Source: STD2-77 sp964503935 (GTDB taxonomy: Bacteria > Patescibacteriota > Minisyncoccia > JAHIHE01 > JAGLIN01). Taken from it: DNA of 14,234 bases. Below the pieces are notes generated by a model. The model saw only the letters and a list, made by a program, of their open reading frames with translations. It was not told where the DNA came from and made no database searches. Below are positions 1 through 6,043 of this stretch, in pieces. The first letter of the stretch is position 1, and each line of letters opens with the position of its first letter. The stretch covers positions 1 through 14,234 of the forward strand of contig CAZDCJ010000029.1 in assembly GCA_964503935.1 (NCBI GenBank), written 5' to 3'. Both the position numbers and the translations under genes were made by a program.

Positions 1-899
1 CAAGTCTCCTTGATGGCGTCTTCGATGCGGTAATGGTGCGAGAAGATGCGGTCCAGTTCCTGAGGGTTAGCGAACATGACTTCTTGGAGTATCGTAAGAT
101 AAGCCCGGTTCTTCTTGACGGCCTTGATGAAAGTTTCTGCGTATCTGTGGCTGATTATCTTTTCCACGTCTTTCACGATCTCATCCATGGCCATGGCCAT
201 CTTTGAGAAGGTGGTCTCGGAAGGAGCCATCGTCCATTCCGGATGCTTGGTGATGAAGAGCCTGTACCTTATCATATCCATGTCGGCCTTGTTGAGTATC
301 TTGAGCACCGCCACATAGATAAGCTCCTTCGTGAGCTCCGGCTTCAGATTAAGCCCTTCTTGGAGTTTGATCTTTCCTTCCATCATCTCCCGGGCGAAAT
401 TCACGATAGCGTTCTCTTTTCCGTGCGGCACCAAGCATTCCTCAATCTCGCAGGAAGCGATGCCGATAATCCAATCAAAAACAGCTTCGTCTTTTTCGGC
501 GTCTTTCCCCTTTCGTTCGGGCATGTTATTGAGAAGGAAAGTATACTTCTCAATGATAGACTCTACGTCTTTTATCCGGCTTTCCGGAATCTTCTTGTTG
601 GGAAGATAGCGCGCCCGGACGAGCTCGTAGAGAAGTCCCTTGGCGACGTCAGCTTCGTTTTTTTCAGTGGTGATCCGGCGCTTGAGCATGCGGATTATTC
701 CGTTCTTGCGCAACAAGTGCTCCTCTTTATAGTCTACCGTATTGCGCAGTTTTTCGTAAAAAAAGGCAATCTTCCCCGATACCTGATGGACCGTTATCTT
801 TTCCCCTTCGGTGGTGTCATAATTCTTTTCCGCATCCAGCGCTTTCTTGTATGTCTCCAGGAATTGCAGCGCTTTCGGTGAAAGCTGATCGTTTGGCAT
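1..899 (-). CDS. Conserved-looking hypothetical protein, 3' end outside window
   Basis: An open frame of 299 codons reads from an ATG at 899 to the left edge without a stop, so the C-terminus is missing. The product is hydrophilic, rich in Lys, Glu and Arg, predicted mostly alpha-helical, with no signal peptide or membrane segment in the visible part. Residues 37-76 (VHQVSGKIAFFYEKLRN and a following basic stretch) have the look of a conserved soluble domain. I do not recognise the family and assign no function. A strong promoter lies 53 bases upstream of the ATG. The only SD-like sequence (GGAGAGG, complement of 924-930) is over 20 bases from the ATG, too far to be certain it is used, so the start is supported mainly by the promoter and by the lack of other start codons. 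The overlapping plus-strand frame at 243-881 is taken as its antisense shadow. Confidence 0.8.
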   Translation of the reverse strand, partial: MPNDQLSPKALQFLETYKKALDAEKNYDTTEGEKITVHQVSGKIAFFYEKLRNTVDYKEEHLLRKNGIIRMLKRRITTEKNEADVAKGLLYELVRARYLPNKKIPESRIKDVESIIEKYTFLLNNMPERKGKDAEKDEAVFDWIIGIASCEIEECLVPHGKENAIVNFAREMMEGKIKLQEGLNLKPELTKELIYVAVLKILNKADMDMIRYRLFITKHPEWTMAPSETTFSKMAMAMDEIVKDVEKIISHRYAETFIKAVKKNRAYLTILQEVMFANPQELDRIFSHHYRIEDAIKET

Positions 900-951
900 A
901 TGTTAAGTTATTGATTTTTAAGTCCTCTCCTGGCCGTTCCAGAATACAAGC

Positions 952-980
952 ATTATATCAAAAAAGGCCGGGAAAATCAA
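952..980 (-). promoter_or_regulatory. Promoter of the left-edge hypothetical gene
   Basis: On the minus strand, a -35 box TTGATT (975-980) is followed after exactly 17 bases by a perfect -10 box TATAAT (952-957). It lies between the galT terminator and the ATG at 899, so the gene is transcribed independently of galT. The predicted transcription start is near 945, giving a leader of about 45 bases. Confidence 0.75.
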
Positions 981-1000
981 TTTTTATTCCTGAAAAGCAT

Positions 1001-1028
1001 AACAAAACAGGACGCCAAGGCGTCCTGT
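1001..1028 (-). terminator. Intrinsic terminator of galT
   Basis: A perfect 10-bp inverted repeat, ACAGGACGCC (1007-1016) and GGCGTCCTGT (1019-1028), is separated by two bases. On the minus strand it is followed by TTTTGTT (1006-1000). It begins 17 bases after the galT stop codon. Its position only 20 bases before the next promoter shows how tightly the transcription units are packed. Confidence 0.85.
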
Positions 1029-1044
1029 CAGGCTATAAGTCGTA

Positions 1045-2052
1045 TTATTTGCGCAGCATCTTAGCCGCCTTTTCCGGCATGATAGAACAGACTTCGATGC
1101 CGGTACTGAGTTCCAGTCCCGCCCAGATGCTCGTCTTGGGGAATATCTCCAGGTGCCAGTGATAATGATCATACGGTTGCCCGTCACAGGGAGCGGTATG
1201 GAGGAACATATTGTAATCCGGATCGTCGAGATTCTTCTTGATCTTGCTCAGAGCCACTTTTACGGCTTCGGCCAGGCTGAGTTTCTGTTCCAAGCTTATC
1301 CTTTCGAAATATGACAGGTGCTTCTTCGGGTAGATGCGGGTCTCAAAGGAGACGCGCGAGACGAACGGGCAGAGGACGATGAAGTCATCGTTCTCGTAGA
1401 CGATGCGCTCCCCTCTCTCTTTCTCCCAGTCCAGCATTACGCAATGGACGCACTCTTTGTGGGTCTGGAAATATTTCTCACTTCCACGGAGACTGCGGGC
1501 GACATCCGGATCAATGACCGGCATCGCGACGATCTGGCTGTGAGGATGCACGATGGATGCTCCGGCGCTCTTGCCATAATTCTTGAAGATGGAGATATAT
1601 TTGACGCTGCGCTTGTTCATGAGCGCGAGGTATCTTTCCTGGTAGGCGTTGAATACTTCCGCTATTTGTAATATCTTGAGGTCCGGGAAATTCTTGCGAT
1701 GGTCTGCGGCTACCAAGACTTCATGATAACCCATGCCGTTCATTACCTCGAACGGTCCTTCGTCCCGCTTGTCCAGACTCCCCTCTCCCGGGGAAAAGAT
1801 CGGGAATTTATTGGGAAATACCTTGATTGTCCACTCGTTGTTCTTGTCGTAATAGATGAGCGAGCATTCTTCCTGTCCCTTATCGATGTTGTGCTTACAG
1901 AAAGGGCAATCTTTTGGATCGTCGCGGTTGTCCGAGACGCGGGGGAAAGCCTCATGGGAATTAGGTCTGTATTCCCTGCCGGTCGCGAATGCGACCCAGG
2001 TGCCGCTGACGATATCGCGCCGAAGTTCGGAAATATTCTTCTCGTTCTTCAT
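1045..2052 (-). CDS. galT: Galactose-1-phosphate uridylyltransferase family protein (HIT superfamily)
   Basis: A 335-residue protein of the GalT family. GalT moves UMP between UDP-glucose and galactose-1-phosphate through a uridylyl-histidine intermediate (Leloir pathway); related members act on other sugar phosphates. Visible marks are CPFC at 49-52 and GYHEV at 108-112 (first zinc site), the active-site signature HPHSQ at 169-173 with His171 the expected nucleophile, a second Cys pair CVHC at 201-204, and HYHWHLEIFPK at 296-306 in the second HIT-like half. Length is close to the usual 330-350. No galK or galE is nearby, so the true substrate in this organism is open; a role in UDP-sugar or ADP-sugar metabolism is possible. 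It is a single-gene unit with its own promoter (2094-2122) and terminator (1001-1028). No clear SD precedes the ATG at 2052. Family assignment is firm; exact substrate is inferred. Confidence 0.93.
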   Translation of the reverse strand: MKNEKNISELRRDIVSGTWVAFATGREYRPNSHEAFPRVSDNRDDPKDCPFCKHNIDKGQEECSLIYYDKNNEWTIKVFPNKFPIFSPGEGSLDKRDEGPFEVMNGMGYHEVLVAADHRKNFPDLKILQIAEVFNAYQERYLALMNKRSVKYISIFKNYGKSAGASIVHPHSQIVAMPVIDPDVARSLRGSEKYFQTHKECVHCVMLDWEKERGERIVYENDDFIVLCPFVSRVSFETRIYPKKHLSYFERISLEQKLSLAEAVKVALSKIKKNLDDPDYNMFLHTAPCDGQPYDHYHWHLEIFPKTSIWAGLELSTGIEVCSIMPEKAAKMLRK

Positions 2053-2093
2053 AAGATAGATGTATTAGAGGATGAAGTCTCATACTTGCATAT

Positions 2094-2122
2094 ATTATAA
2101 TACAAACCGGCAGATATGAGAA
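2094..2122 (-). promoter_or_regulatory. Probable galT promoter
   Basis: On the minus strand, a perfect TATAAT -10 box (2094-2099) sits 41 bases before the galT ATG, with TTCTCA (2117-2122, four of six consensus bases) 17 bases upstream as -35. It is divergent from the plus-strand promoter at 2183-2211, with 60 bases between the two -35 boxes. Confidence 0.6.
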
Positions 2123-2182
2123 ATGAGGAAACTTTCTATCGGGTATGTCCCATTCTCTCATTCGTGCCTCCGCAAGGAAAAT

Positions 2183-2211
2183 TTTACAAAAATGAAAAGA
2201 TGATGTATTCT
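2183..2211 (+). promoter_or_regulatory. Probable promoter of the plus-strand hypothetical gene
   Basis: TTTACA (2183-2188, five of six) and TATTCT (2206-2211) are 17 bases apart. Predicted transcription would start near 2218, downstream of the TTG at 2211, which argues against that codon as the start of the following gene. Confidence 0.5.
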
Positions 2212-2234
2212 TGCATAAATTACCGGATATTATC

Positions 2235-2240
2235 AGGAGG
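2235..2240 (+). promoter_or_regulatory. Shine-Dalgarno site fixing a GTG start
   Basis: A perfect AGGAGG lies 9 bases before the GTG at 2250. It is one of the few consensus ribosome sites in the window. The ATG at 2243, only 2 bases after the site, is in another frame. Confidence 0.65.
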
Positions 2241-2249
2241 GTATGGCAA

Positions 2250-2690
2250 GTGGAAGGAAAGGTATGTAGGCAAAGGAAGGAAGTGTTTTTTCCTCTTCGG
2301 GATTTCTTCCTGTGCTTTGGCAGGGAGGGAATAGAATGCGGTTACATCGAACCGGAAAGGATGCTCGGGGTCATCCGGCTGGTGGGCGGGGCCCCGGATT
2401 TTTCCCGATGGGGAGATTTTGTCAAATACATGAAAAAGGACATTCCGGAGAGCCAAAGAGAGGAGGTCGTCTTATTCTTCGTGGAGGGAGTGGAGGCATT
2501 AGAGGCGGAGTTCGAGAACGAGAGTTATTTCCGGTCGATCATGGATGGGGTTTCTGAAAAGATCATAGACGCGATCAGAGGAGAAAACATCCTTATCTAT
2601 GCCGAAGAAGAATATGGGGCGAATAAGCTACTGGAGGGGCTGGGCATCCGGCTGGATATCAGGGCTTTTACGGAAAATGTTCCTCTCATG
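2250..2690 (+). CDS. Hypothetical protein, interrupted by assembly gap
   Basis: The only plus-strand gene in the window. From the GTG at 2250, 147 codons are visible before the frame enters the run of Ns. The product has two Cys in the first 30 residues, then an acidic, helical stretch (EEVVLFFVEGVEALEAEFEN region) and a segment that alternates beta-like and helical residues (ENILIYAEEEYGANKLLEGL). No signal peptide or membrane segment is evident, and I do not recognise a family. Real-gene evidence is the promoter at 2183-2211, the strong SD and uninterrupted coding-like codon use. The C-terminus is unknown because the gap is probably of arbitrary length; the sequence after the gap belongs to the convergent M42 gene. 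The longer frame from TTG 2211 is rejected because it would start upstream of the predicted transcript. Confidence 0.65.
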
Positions 2691-2790
2691 NNNNNNNNNN
2701 NNNNNNNNNNNNNNNNNNNNNNNNNNNNNNNNNNNNNNNNNNNNNNNNNNNNNNNNNNNNNNNNNNNNNNNNNNNNNNNNNNNNNNNNNN
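2691..2790. other. Assembly gap of 100 Ns
   Basis: Exactly 100 Ns, the usual filler for a scaffold join of unknown length. It removes the 3' end of the plus-strand hypothetical gene and any terminator between it and the M42 gene, whose stop is 24 bases after the gap. Confidence 0.98.
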
Positions 2791-2814
2791 CTTTCTGTAT
2801 TCAGATTTCCTTGT

Positions 2815-3900
2815 TTATTTTCCGAAATATCTGTGCGCTGTTCTGATAGCTTCCGCCGTGAGTCGGGCGCAGTCCTCGATGTCTCCGAGATGCGCGACTT
2901 CTACCGGCGAGTGGAGATATCGGGTCGCGATACTTACTCCTCCGGAAGGGATGCCGTCGCGCGTAAGGTTGATGATGGCCGCATCGGTCATACCCCCCTC
3001 CCCTACGCTGAGCTGGTAACTGATCTTGCTCTCTTTGGCAGTGGTCCTGAGCCACGTGAGGGTCCTTTCGTCCACGACTATGCCCGCGCCCTCCGCGTCG
3101 CTCACGGTGATTACCGGACCTTTGCCAAGCTCTAATATGGAGCTCCTCTTCTCGATACCGGGATGGTCGCCGGGCATAGTAGTGTCTACTGCCAAGGCGA
3201 TGTCGGGATTTACCGAGTGAGCTGCGGTCCGCGCTCCTTTGAGGCCGATTTCTTCCTGTACGGTGCCGACATAGTATATCTCAGCTTTGACTTTCTCTTT
3301 TGCGAGGATGCGCGCCGTCTCAAGCATCGCGACGATACCGGCGCGGTTATCCAGCGCTTTGCCGCTGCCAAGGTTGTTCATGAGGCGCTGGTATTTGCGG
3401 TCGATCGTGATGGTATTGCCGACCTCAACCCCGGCCTTCTCCACGTCTTTCCTGTCGATGGCGCCGATATCCACATACATCTCGGCAATCGGTACGACGC
3501 GCAGCCTCTCCTCCGGCTTCATCACATGCGGTGCTTTTGAGCCGATTACTCCGAAATAATCTTTTTTGGCCGTATGCACGACTACCCGCTGATTGAGCAG
3601 GGTCTGGTCGAACCATCCGCCCGATCTTGAGAAATATATGTAGCCTTGATCATCGATATATTTGACCATGAATCCGATCTCGTCCATGTGCGCGGCAATC
3701 ATCACTTTCGGCCCGTTGCCTTTCTTGGTTGCGATAAGATTGCCCATGTTGTCCGTCCGTATCTCGTCGACATAAGGCCTGATCTTCTTGTGAAGAAGTT
3801 CTCTGACATTCCTTTCGAATCCGGAAATCCCGCACGTATTGGAAAATTCTTCGAGAAGCGTATTTATCCTCTCCAACTCCATATTCTTCTTAGCTGTCAT
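2815..3900 (-). CDS. M42 family metallopeptidase (glutamyl-aminopeptidase / TET type)
   Basis: A 361-residue cytoplasmic di-zinc aminopeptidase of family M42, which trims peptides as large tetrahedral oligomers. The full metal and catalytic set is visible: AHMDEIG with His71, the bridging Asp184 in GKALDNR, catalytic Glu216 and ligand Glu217 in QEEIGLKGA, Asp239 in VDTTMPGDHPG, and C-terminal His330 in RYLHSPVE. The central segment (about 75-175) is the expected PDZ-like insert that drives oligomer assembly. Length is normal. The ATG at 3900 gives a six-residue extension (MTAKKN) before Met7, from which the protein would start as family members usually do; a TATACT hexamer just before 3900 also leaves Met7 (ATG at 3882) possible. 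It lies 56 bases downstream of glyS on the same strand with no terminator seen between, so the two may be cotranscribed. Substrate preference cannot be read from the sequence. Confidence 0.93.
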   Translation of the reverse strand: MTAKKNMELERINTLLEEFSNTCGISGFERNVRELLHKKIRPYVDEIRTDNMGNLIATKKGNGPKVMIAAHMDEIGFMVKYIDDQGYIYFSRSGGWFDQTLLNQRVVVHTAKKDYFGVIGSKAPHVMKPEERLRVVPIAEMYVDIGAIDRKDVEKAGVEVGNTITIDRKYQRLMNNLGSGKALDNRAGIVAMLETARILAKEKVKAEIYYVGTVQEEIGLKGARTAAHSVNPDIALAVDTTMPGDHPGIEKRSSILELGKGPVITVSDAEGAGIVVDERTLTWLRTTAKESKISYQLSVGEGGMTDAAIINLTRDGIPSGGVSIATRYLHSPVEVAHLGDIEDCARLTAEAIRTAHRYFGK

Positions 3901-3956
3901 AGTATAATCATTAGGATTTTTATGAATATTGTCCGTAGTTCCTGCCCGCAGAATGT

Positions 3957-5348
3957 CTATCTCAATTTTTCTTTGAGATAATCCTTGAGCTCCGTCATCT
4001 TCACTCTTTCCTGCGTCATCGTGTCGCGGCTGCGTACCGTTACCGCTTCATCCTCGAGACTCTCGAAATCGATTGTCACGCAGAAAGGCGTTCCGATCTC
4101 GTCCTGCCGGCGGTAGCGCTTGCCGATATTTCCGCTGTCGTCGAATTCGCACATCATCTCCTGCTTGAGCTCGTCGTAGATGCCGTGGGCTTTCTCGACC
4201 AGCTCCGGCTTGTTCTTGAGGAGCGGGAAGATAGCGGCCTTGATCGGCGCAAGGCGCGGCGGGAATTTGAGCACGATACGCGTTTCTCCATCGACTTCTT
4301 CTTCAGTGTAAGCGTCAGTAAGCACCGCAAGCATGGTCCTTCCTACTCCGACCGAGGATTCGATGATGTGCGGAACATAATTCTCGTTCGTTTCCGGATC
4401 GGTGTAGGAGAGATTCTTGCCGGAGTATTTGCCATGCTGCGTAAGGTCATAGTCGCCGCGGGCGTGGATGCCTTCCAGTTCCTTGAAGCCGAACGGGAAA
4501 TTGTATTCGATGTCGTATGCTTCCTTGGCGTAGAAGACAAGATTCTCGTGCTTGTGCCATTTGAGGTTTTCTTCCTTGATGCCGAGGGCGATGTAGTAAT
4601 CCCAGCGCGCCTGGCGCAGCTTCTCGTACTCGGCCATCTCTTGGTCGGGACGCACGAAATACTGCATCTCCATCTGCTCGAATTCGCGCGTGCGGAAGAT
4701 GAATTGTCGCGCCGTGATCTCGTTGCGGAAGGCCTTTCCGATCTGGGCGATCCCGAACGGGACTTTCACCCGGGCGGAATTGAGCACGTTCTTATAGTTG
4801 ACGTATATCCCCTGGCAAGTCTCGCCGCGCAGGTACACCGGCTCTTTTCCCCAGTCTTCCGTGAAATTGCCGAGATTGGATTTGACCAGGAGATTGAATT
4901 TCTTCGCCGGAGTGAAATCCTTCTTGCCGCACACGGGACATTTGATCTTGTCGAGATTCTCCGAAAAGAGCTTGTTGATCTCGTCCTCGGTCATCTTCTC
5001 GTCCGCGAATACCCCGGCGTCTTCCAGAAGATGATCGACGCGAAGGCGCGCATGGCAGTTCTTGCATTCCGCGAGCGGGTCGGAGAAGCCGGCCACGTGC
5101 CCGGAAGCCTCCCAGATGCGCGGGCTCATGAAGATGCTGCTATCCAGTCCCACGATATCTTCCCGAAGCTGCACCATGGCTTTCCACCATTCGTTCTTGA
5201 TGTTCTTGGAGAGCTCGGCGCCGTAGTTCCCGTAGTCATAGACCGCCGCGAATCCGCCGTATATCTCGGATGACGGGAACACGAATCCTCTTCTCTTGCA
5301 CAGCGACACGATCTTTTCCATCAGGCCCTCTTCTTTTTTCTCTGCCAT
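3957..5348 (-). CDS. glyS: Glycine--tRNA ligase, single-chain homodimeric type
   Basis: A 463-residue class IIa aminoacyl-tRNA synthetase that charges tRNA-Gly with glycine. It is the one-chain (alpha2) form found in archaea, eukaryotes and some bacteria, not the split GlyQ/GlyS tetramer. Visible features: the N-terminal GFVFPSSEIYGG start of the catalytic core at 21-32; a zinc-binding insertion with CKNCHA at 95-100 and CPVCGKKDF at 137-145; class II motif 2 with FRNE at 207-210 followed by REFEQMEMQYF at 221-231; motif 3 IIESSVGVGRTM at 328-339; and an anticodon-binding domain from about 365 to the end. Length is normal for the short bacterial version. It has its own promoter (5380-5408) and is followed by the M42 gene after 56 bases. 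No T-box leader is seen. Identification is firm. Confidence 0.97.
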   Translation of the reverse strand: MAEKKEEGLMEKIVSLCKRRGFVFPSSEIYGGFAAVYDYGNYGAELSKNIKNEWWKAMVQLREDIVGLDSSIFMSPRIWEASGHVAGFSDPLAECKNCHARLRVDHLLEDAGVFADEKMTEDEINKLFSENLDKIKCPVCGKKDFTPAKKFNLLVKSNLGNFTEDWGKEPVYLRGETCQGIYVNYKNVLNSARVKVPFGIAQIGKAFRNEITARQFIFRTREFEQMEMQYFVRPDQEMAEYEKLRQARWDYYIALGIKEENLKWHKHENLVFYAKEAYDIEYNFPFGFKELEGIHARGDYDLTQHGKYSGKNLSYTDPETNENYVPHIIESSVGVGRTMLAVLTDAYTEEEVDGETRIVLKFPPRLAPIKAAIFPLLKNKPELVEKAHGIYDELKQEMMCEFDDSGNIGKRYRRQDEIGTPFCVTIDFESLEDEAVTVRSRDTMTQERVKMTELKDYLKEKLR

Positions 5349-5379
5349 ATGATTTGTTGTTTTAATAGTATTATGCCTT

Positions 5380-5408
5380 ATCTTAGCATAAAAAAAGACC
5401 TTTGTAAA
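5380..5408 (-). promoter_or_regulatory. glyS promoter overlapping an upstream terminator
   Basis: On the minus strand, TTTACA (5403-5408), a 17-base spacer, and an extended -10 TGCTAAGAT (-10 hexamer 5380-5385). The predicted transcription start is near 5373, giving a leader of about 25 bases. The -35 box lies inside the hairpin of the terminator of the preceding gene and the U-tract forms part of the spacer. Confidence 0.65.
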
Positions 5409-5426
5409 AGAAATTTACGGAAGGTC
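5390..5426 (-). terminator. Intrinsic terminator of the small membrane protein gene
   Basis: On the minus strand, GACCTT (5421-5426) and GTAAA (5414-5418) pair with TTTAC (5404-5408) and AAGGTC (5397-5402), with a small internal mismatch, and are followed by TTTTTTT (5396-5390). The stop codon of the 5415-5660 gene lies inside the hairpin, and the glyS -35 box occupies its 3' arm. Confidence 0.75.
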
Positions 5427-5660
5427 ATCGACGGGCTCGGTAGGGTATTTATAGCTTGTTGTGTACTCGTCTATCTTTCCCCAGCAGAGAATGAAGCTGG
5501 CCATAAAAATGAAGATGGCTGCGCAAGTAGATAGCTCTATTTTCCAGAATAAGGCCTCAAGGAAATATGAAAGCACTATATGAATTAAGTATGCCGATAT
5601 GGATGCGAGGGCGGCCGCAATAAACAGTGCTAACGCAAATCCTATTCTTTCAATATCTAT
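5415..5660 (-). CDS. Small two-helix membrane protein with apparent non-standard start
   Basis: A frame of 81 codons between a consensus SD (5669-5674) and an intrinsic terminator. No ATG, GTG or TTG occurs in frame near its beginning: the codon at the ideal distance (8 bases) from AGGAGG is ATA (5658-5660), followed by GAT and ATT (5652-5654); a stop codon lies two codons upstream of the ATA. The product has two hydrophobic segments, about residues 7-33 (IGFALALFIAAALASISAYL and on) and 47-62 (TCAAIFIFMASFILCW), then a short polar tail ending in PVDDLP. It looks like an inner-membrane hairpin. SecG was considered because of the nearby secDF, but the helix content and loop do not fit convincingly. 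I do not recognise the family. Evidence for a real gene is the promoter-SD-frame-terminator layout. A G-to-A change in an original ATG, or a sequencing error, would also explain the start. Confidence 0.55.
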   Translation of the reverse strand: MDIERIGFALALFIAAALASISAYLIHIVLSYFLEALFWKIELSTCAAIFIFMASFILCWGKIDEYTTSYKYPTEPVDDLP

Positions 5661-5668
5661 GGATTATT

Positions 5669-5674
5669 CCTCCT
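5669..5674 (-). promoter_or_regulatory. Consensus Shine-Dalgarno site before an ATA codon
   Basis: AGGAGG on the minus strand, preceded by an A-rich stretch, sits 8 bases before ATA at 5660-5658 and 14 before ATT at 5654-5652. No standard start codon in an open frame lies within range; the TTG at 5655-5653 is closed by TAG two codons later. Confidence 0.65.
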
Positions 5675-5711
5675 TTTTTTGCTTATAAAAGCAGGGTTTA
5701 TGCTTTTCTGG

Positions 5712-5740
5712 AGATTAACAGGAAGCAAATAAAAAGTCAA
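5712..5740 (-). promoter_or_regulatory. Probable promoter of the small membrane protein gene
   Basis: On the minus strand, TTGACT (5735-5740, five of six) is followed after 17 bases by TAATCT (5712-5717) with an extended TGT before it. It lies about 50 bases upstream of the putative start at 5660. The -10 hexamer itself is poor; the -35 and the extended element carry the call. Confidence 0.45.
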
Positions 5741-5802
5741 TTCTGATGTCATTACTGCGAAAAAGAAAATCCACAAAAAGCAACGCCATTCCTTTTATAT
5801 TA

Positions 5803-5826
5803 TCATTCCGAGCTCGACCCGGAGTC
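5803..5826 (+). repeat. REP-like palindromic repeat, left copy of an inverted pair
   Basis: TCATTCCGAGCTCGACCCGG followed by AGTC. It matches the reverse complement of 5920-5943 at most positions and shares the TCATTCC beginning of the other intergenic repeats in the window. Confidence 0.65.
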
Positions 5827-5919
5827 TTCGTTCGCCACGCACCAAATATTAATACTGCAGATAATCTACACATGCACTTGTGTCTATTCAAGAGCACTGT
5901 TCTGTCCTTCTGTAACGTA

Positions 5920-5943
5920 GATTCCGGGTCAATCCCGGAATGA
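5920..5943 (-). repeat. REP-like palindromic repeat, right copy of an inverted pair
   Basis: Read on the minus strand it begins TCATTCCGGGATTGACCCGG and ends AATC. With 5803-5826 it could form a large stem around a 93-base loop, or the pair may be two independent insertions in opposite orientation. Confidence 0.65.
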
Positions 5944-5994
5944 TAGATGCATTTACCGCTCTATCAAAAAAAGAAATGGTTTTAGTGACAGAAA

Positions 5995-6026
5995 CGAAAA
6001 AACGGCAGCTTGGAGACTGCCGTTTT
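5995..6026 (-). terminator. Intrinsic terminator of the secD-secF unit
   Basis: A 10-bp stem AAAACGGCAG (5999-6008) and CTGCCGTTTT (6017-6026) with an 8-base loop. On the minus strand it ends in TTTTTTCG. It starts 17 bases after the secF stop. Confidence 0.88.
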
Positions 6027-6043
6027 ATGCCAATATGGATGAT

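Larger units (their letters stand above)
5741..5994. other. Intergenic spacer between the small membrane gene and secF terminator
   Basis: No credible gene. The frames of 60-65 codons on both strands here run through repeat sequence, lack an SD and do not resemble proteins. The stretch holds the inverted pair of palindromic repeats at 5803-5826 and 5920-5943 with about 93 AT-rich bases between them; nothing else is recognised. Confidence 0.6.

Noticed and set aside
243..881. Plus-strand frame of 212 codons at the left end
   Set aside because: It is antisense to the open minus-strand frame, which is longer, runs to the window edge, has a strong promoter, and encodes a protein of normal composition; the plus frame has no SD or promoter.
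4185..5273. Plus-strand frame of 362 codons
   Set aside because: Entirely antisense to glyS, whose identity is certain; its composition reflects codon bias of the opposite strand.
5349..5414. T-box riboswitch before glyS
   Set aside because: The predicted leader is only about 25 bases, too short for a T-box, and no specifier-loop or antiterminator sequence is seen.
5415..5660. SecG identity for the small membrane protein
   Set aside because: Two hydrophobic segments and nearby sec genes suggest it, but the loop and the motifs of SecG are not visible, and the gene lies in its own transcription unit next to glyS.
5715..5943. Frames of 60 and 65 codons on either strand in the spacer before secF's terminator
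   Set aside because: They read through palindromic repeat sequence, lack SD sites, and overlap a promoter; they look like repeat translation.
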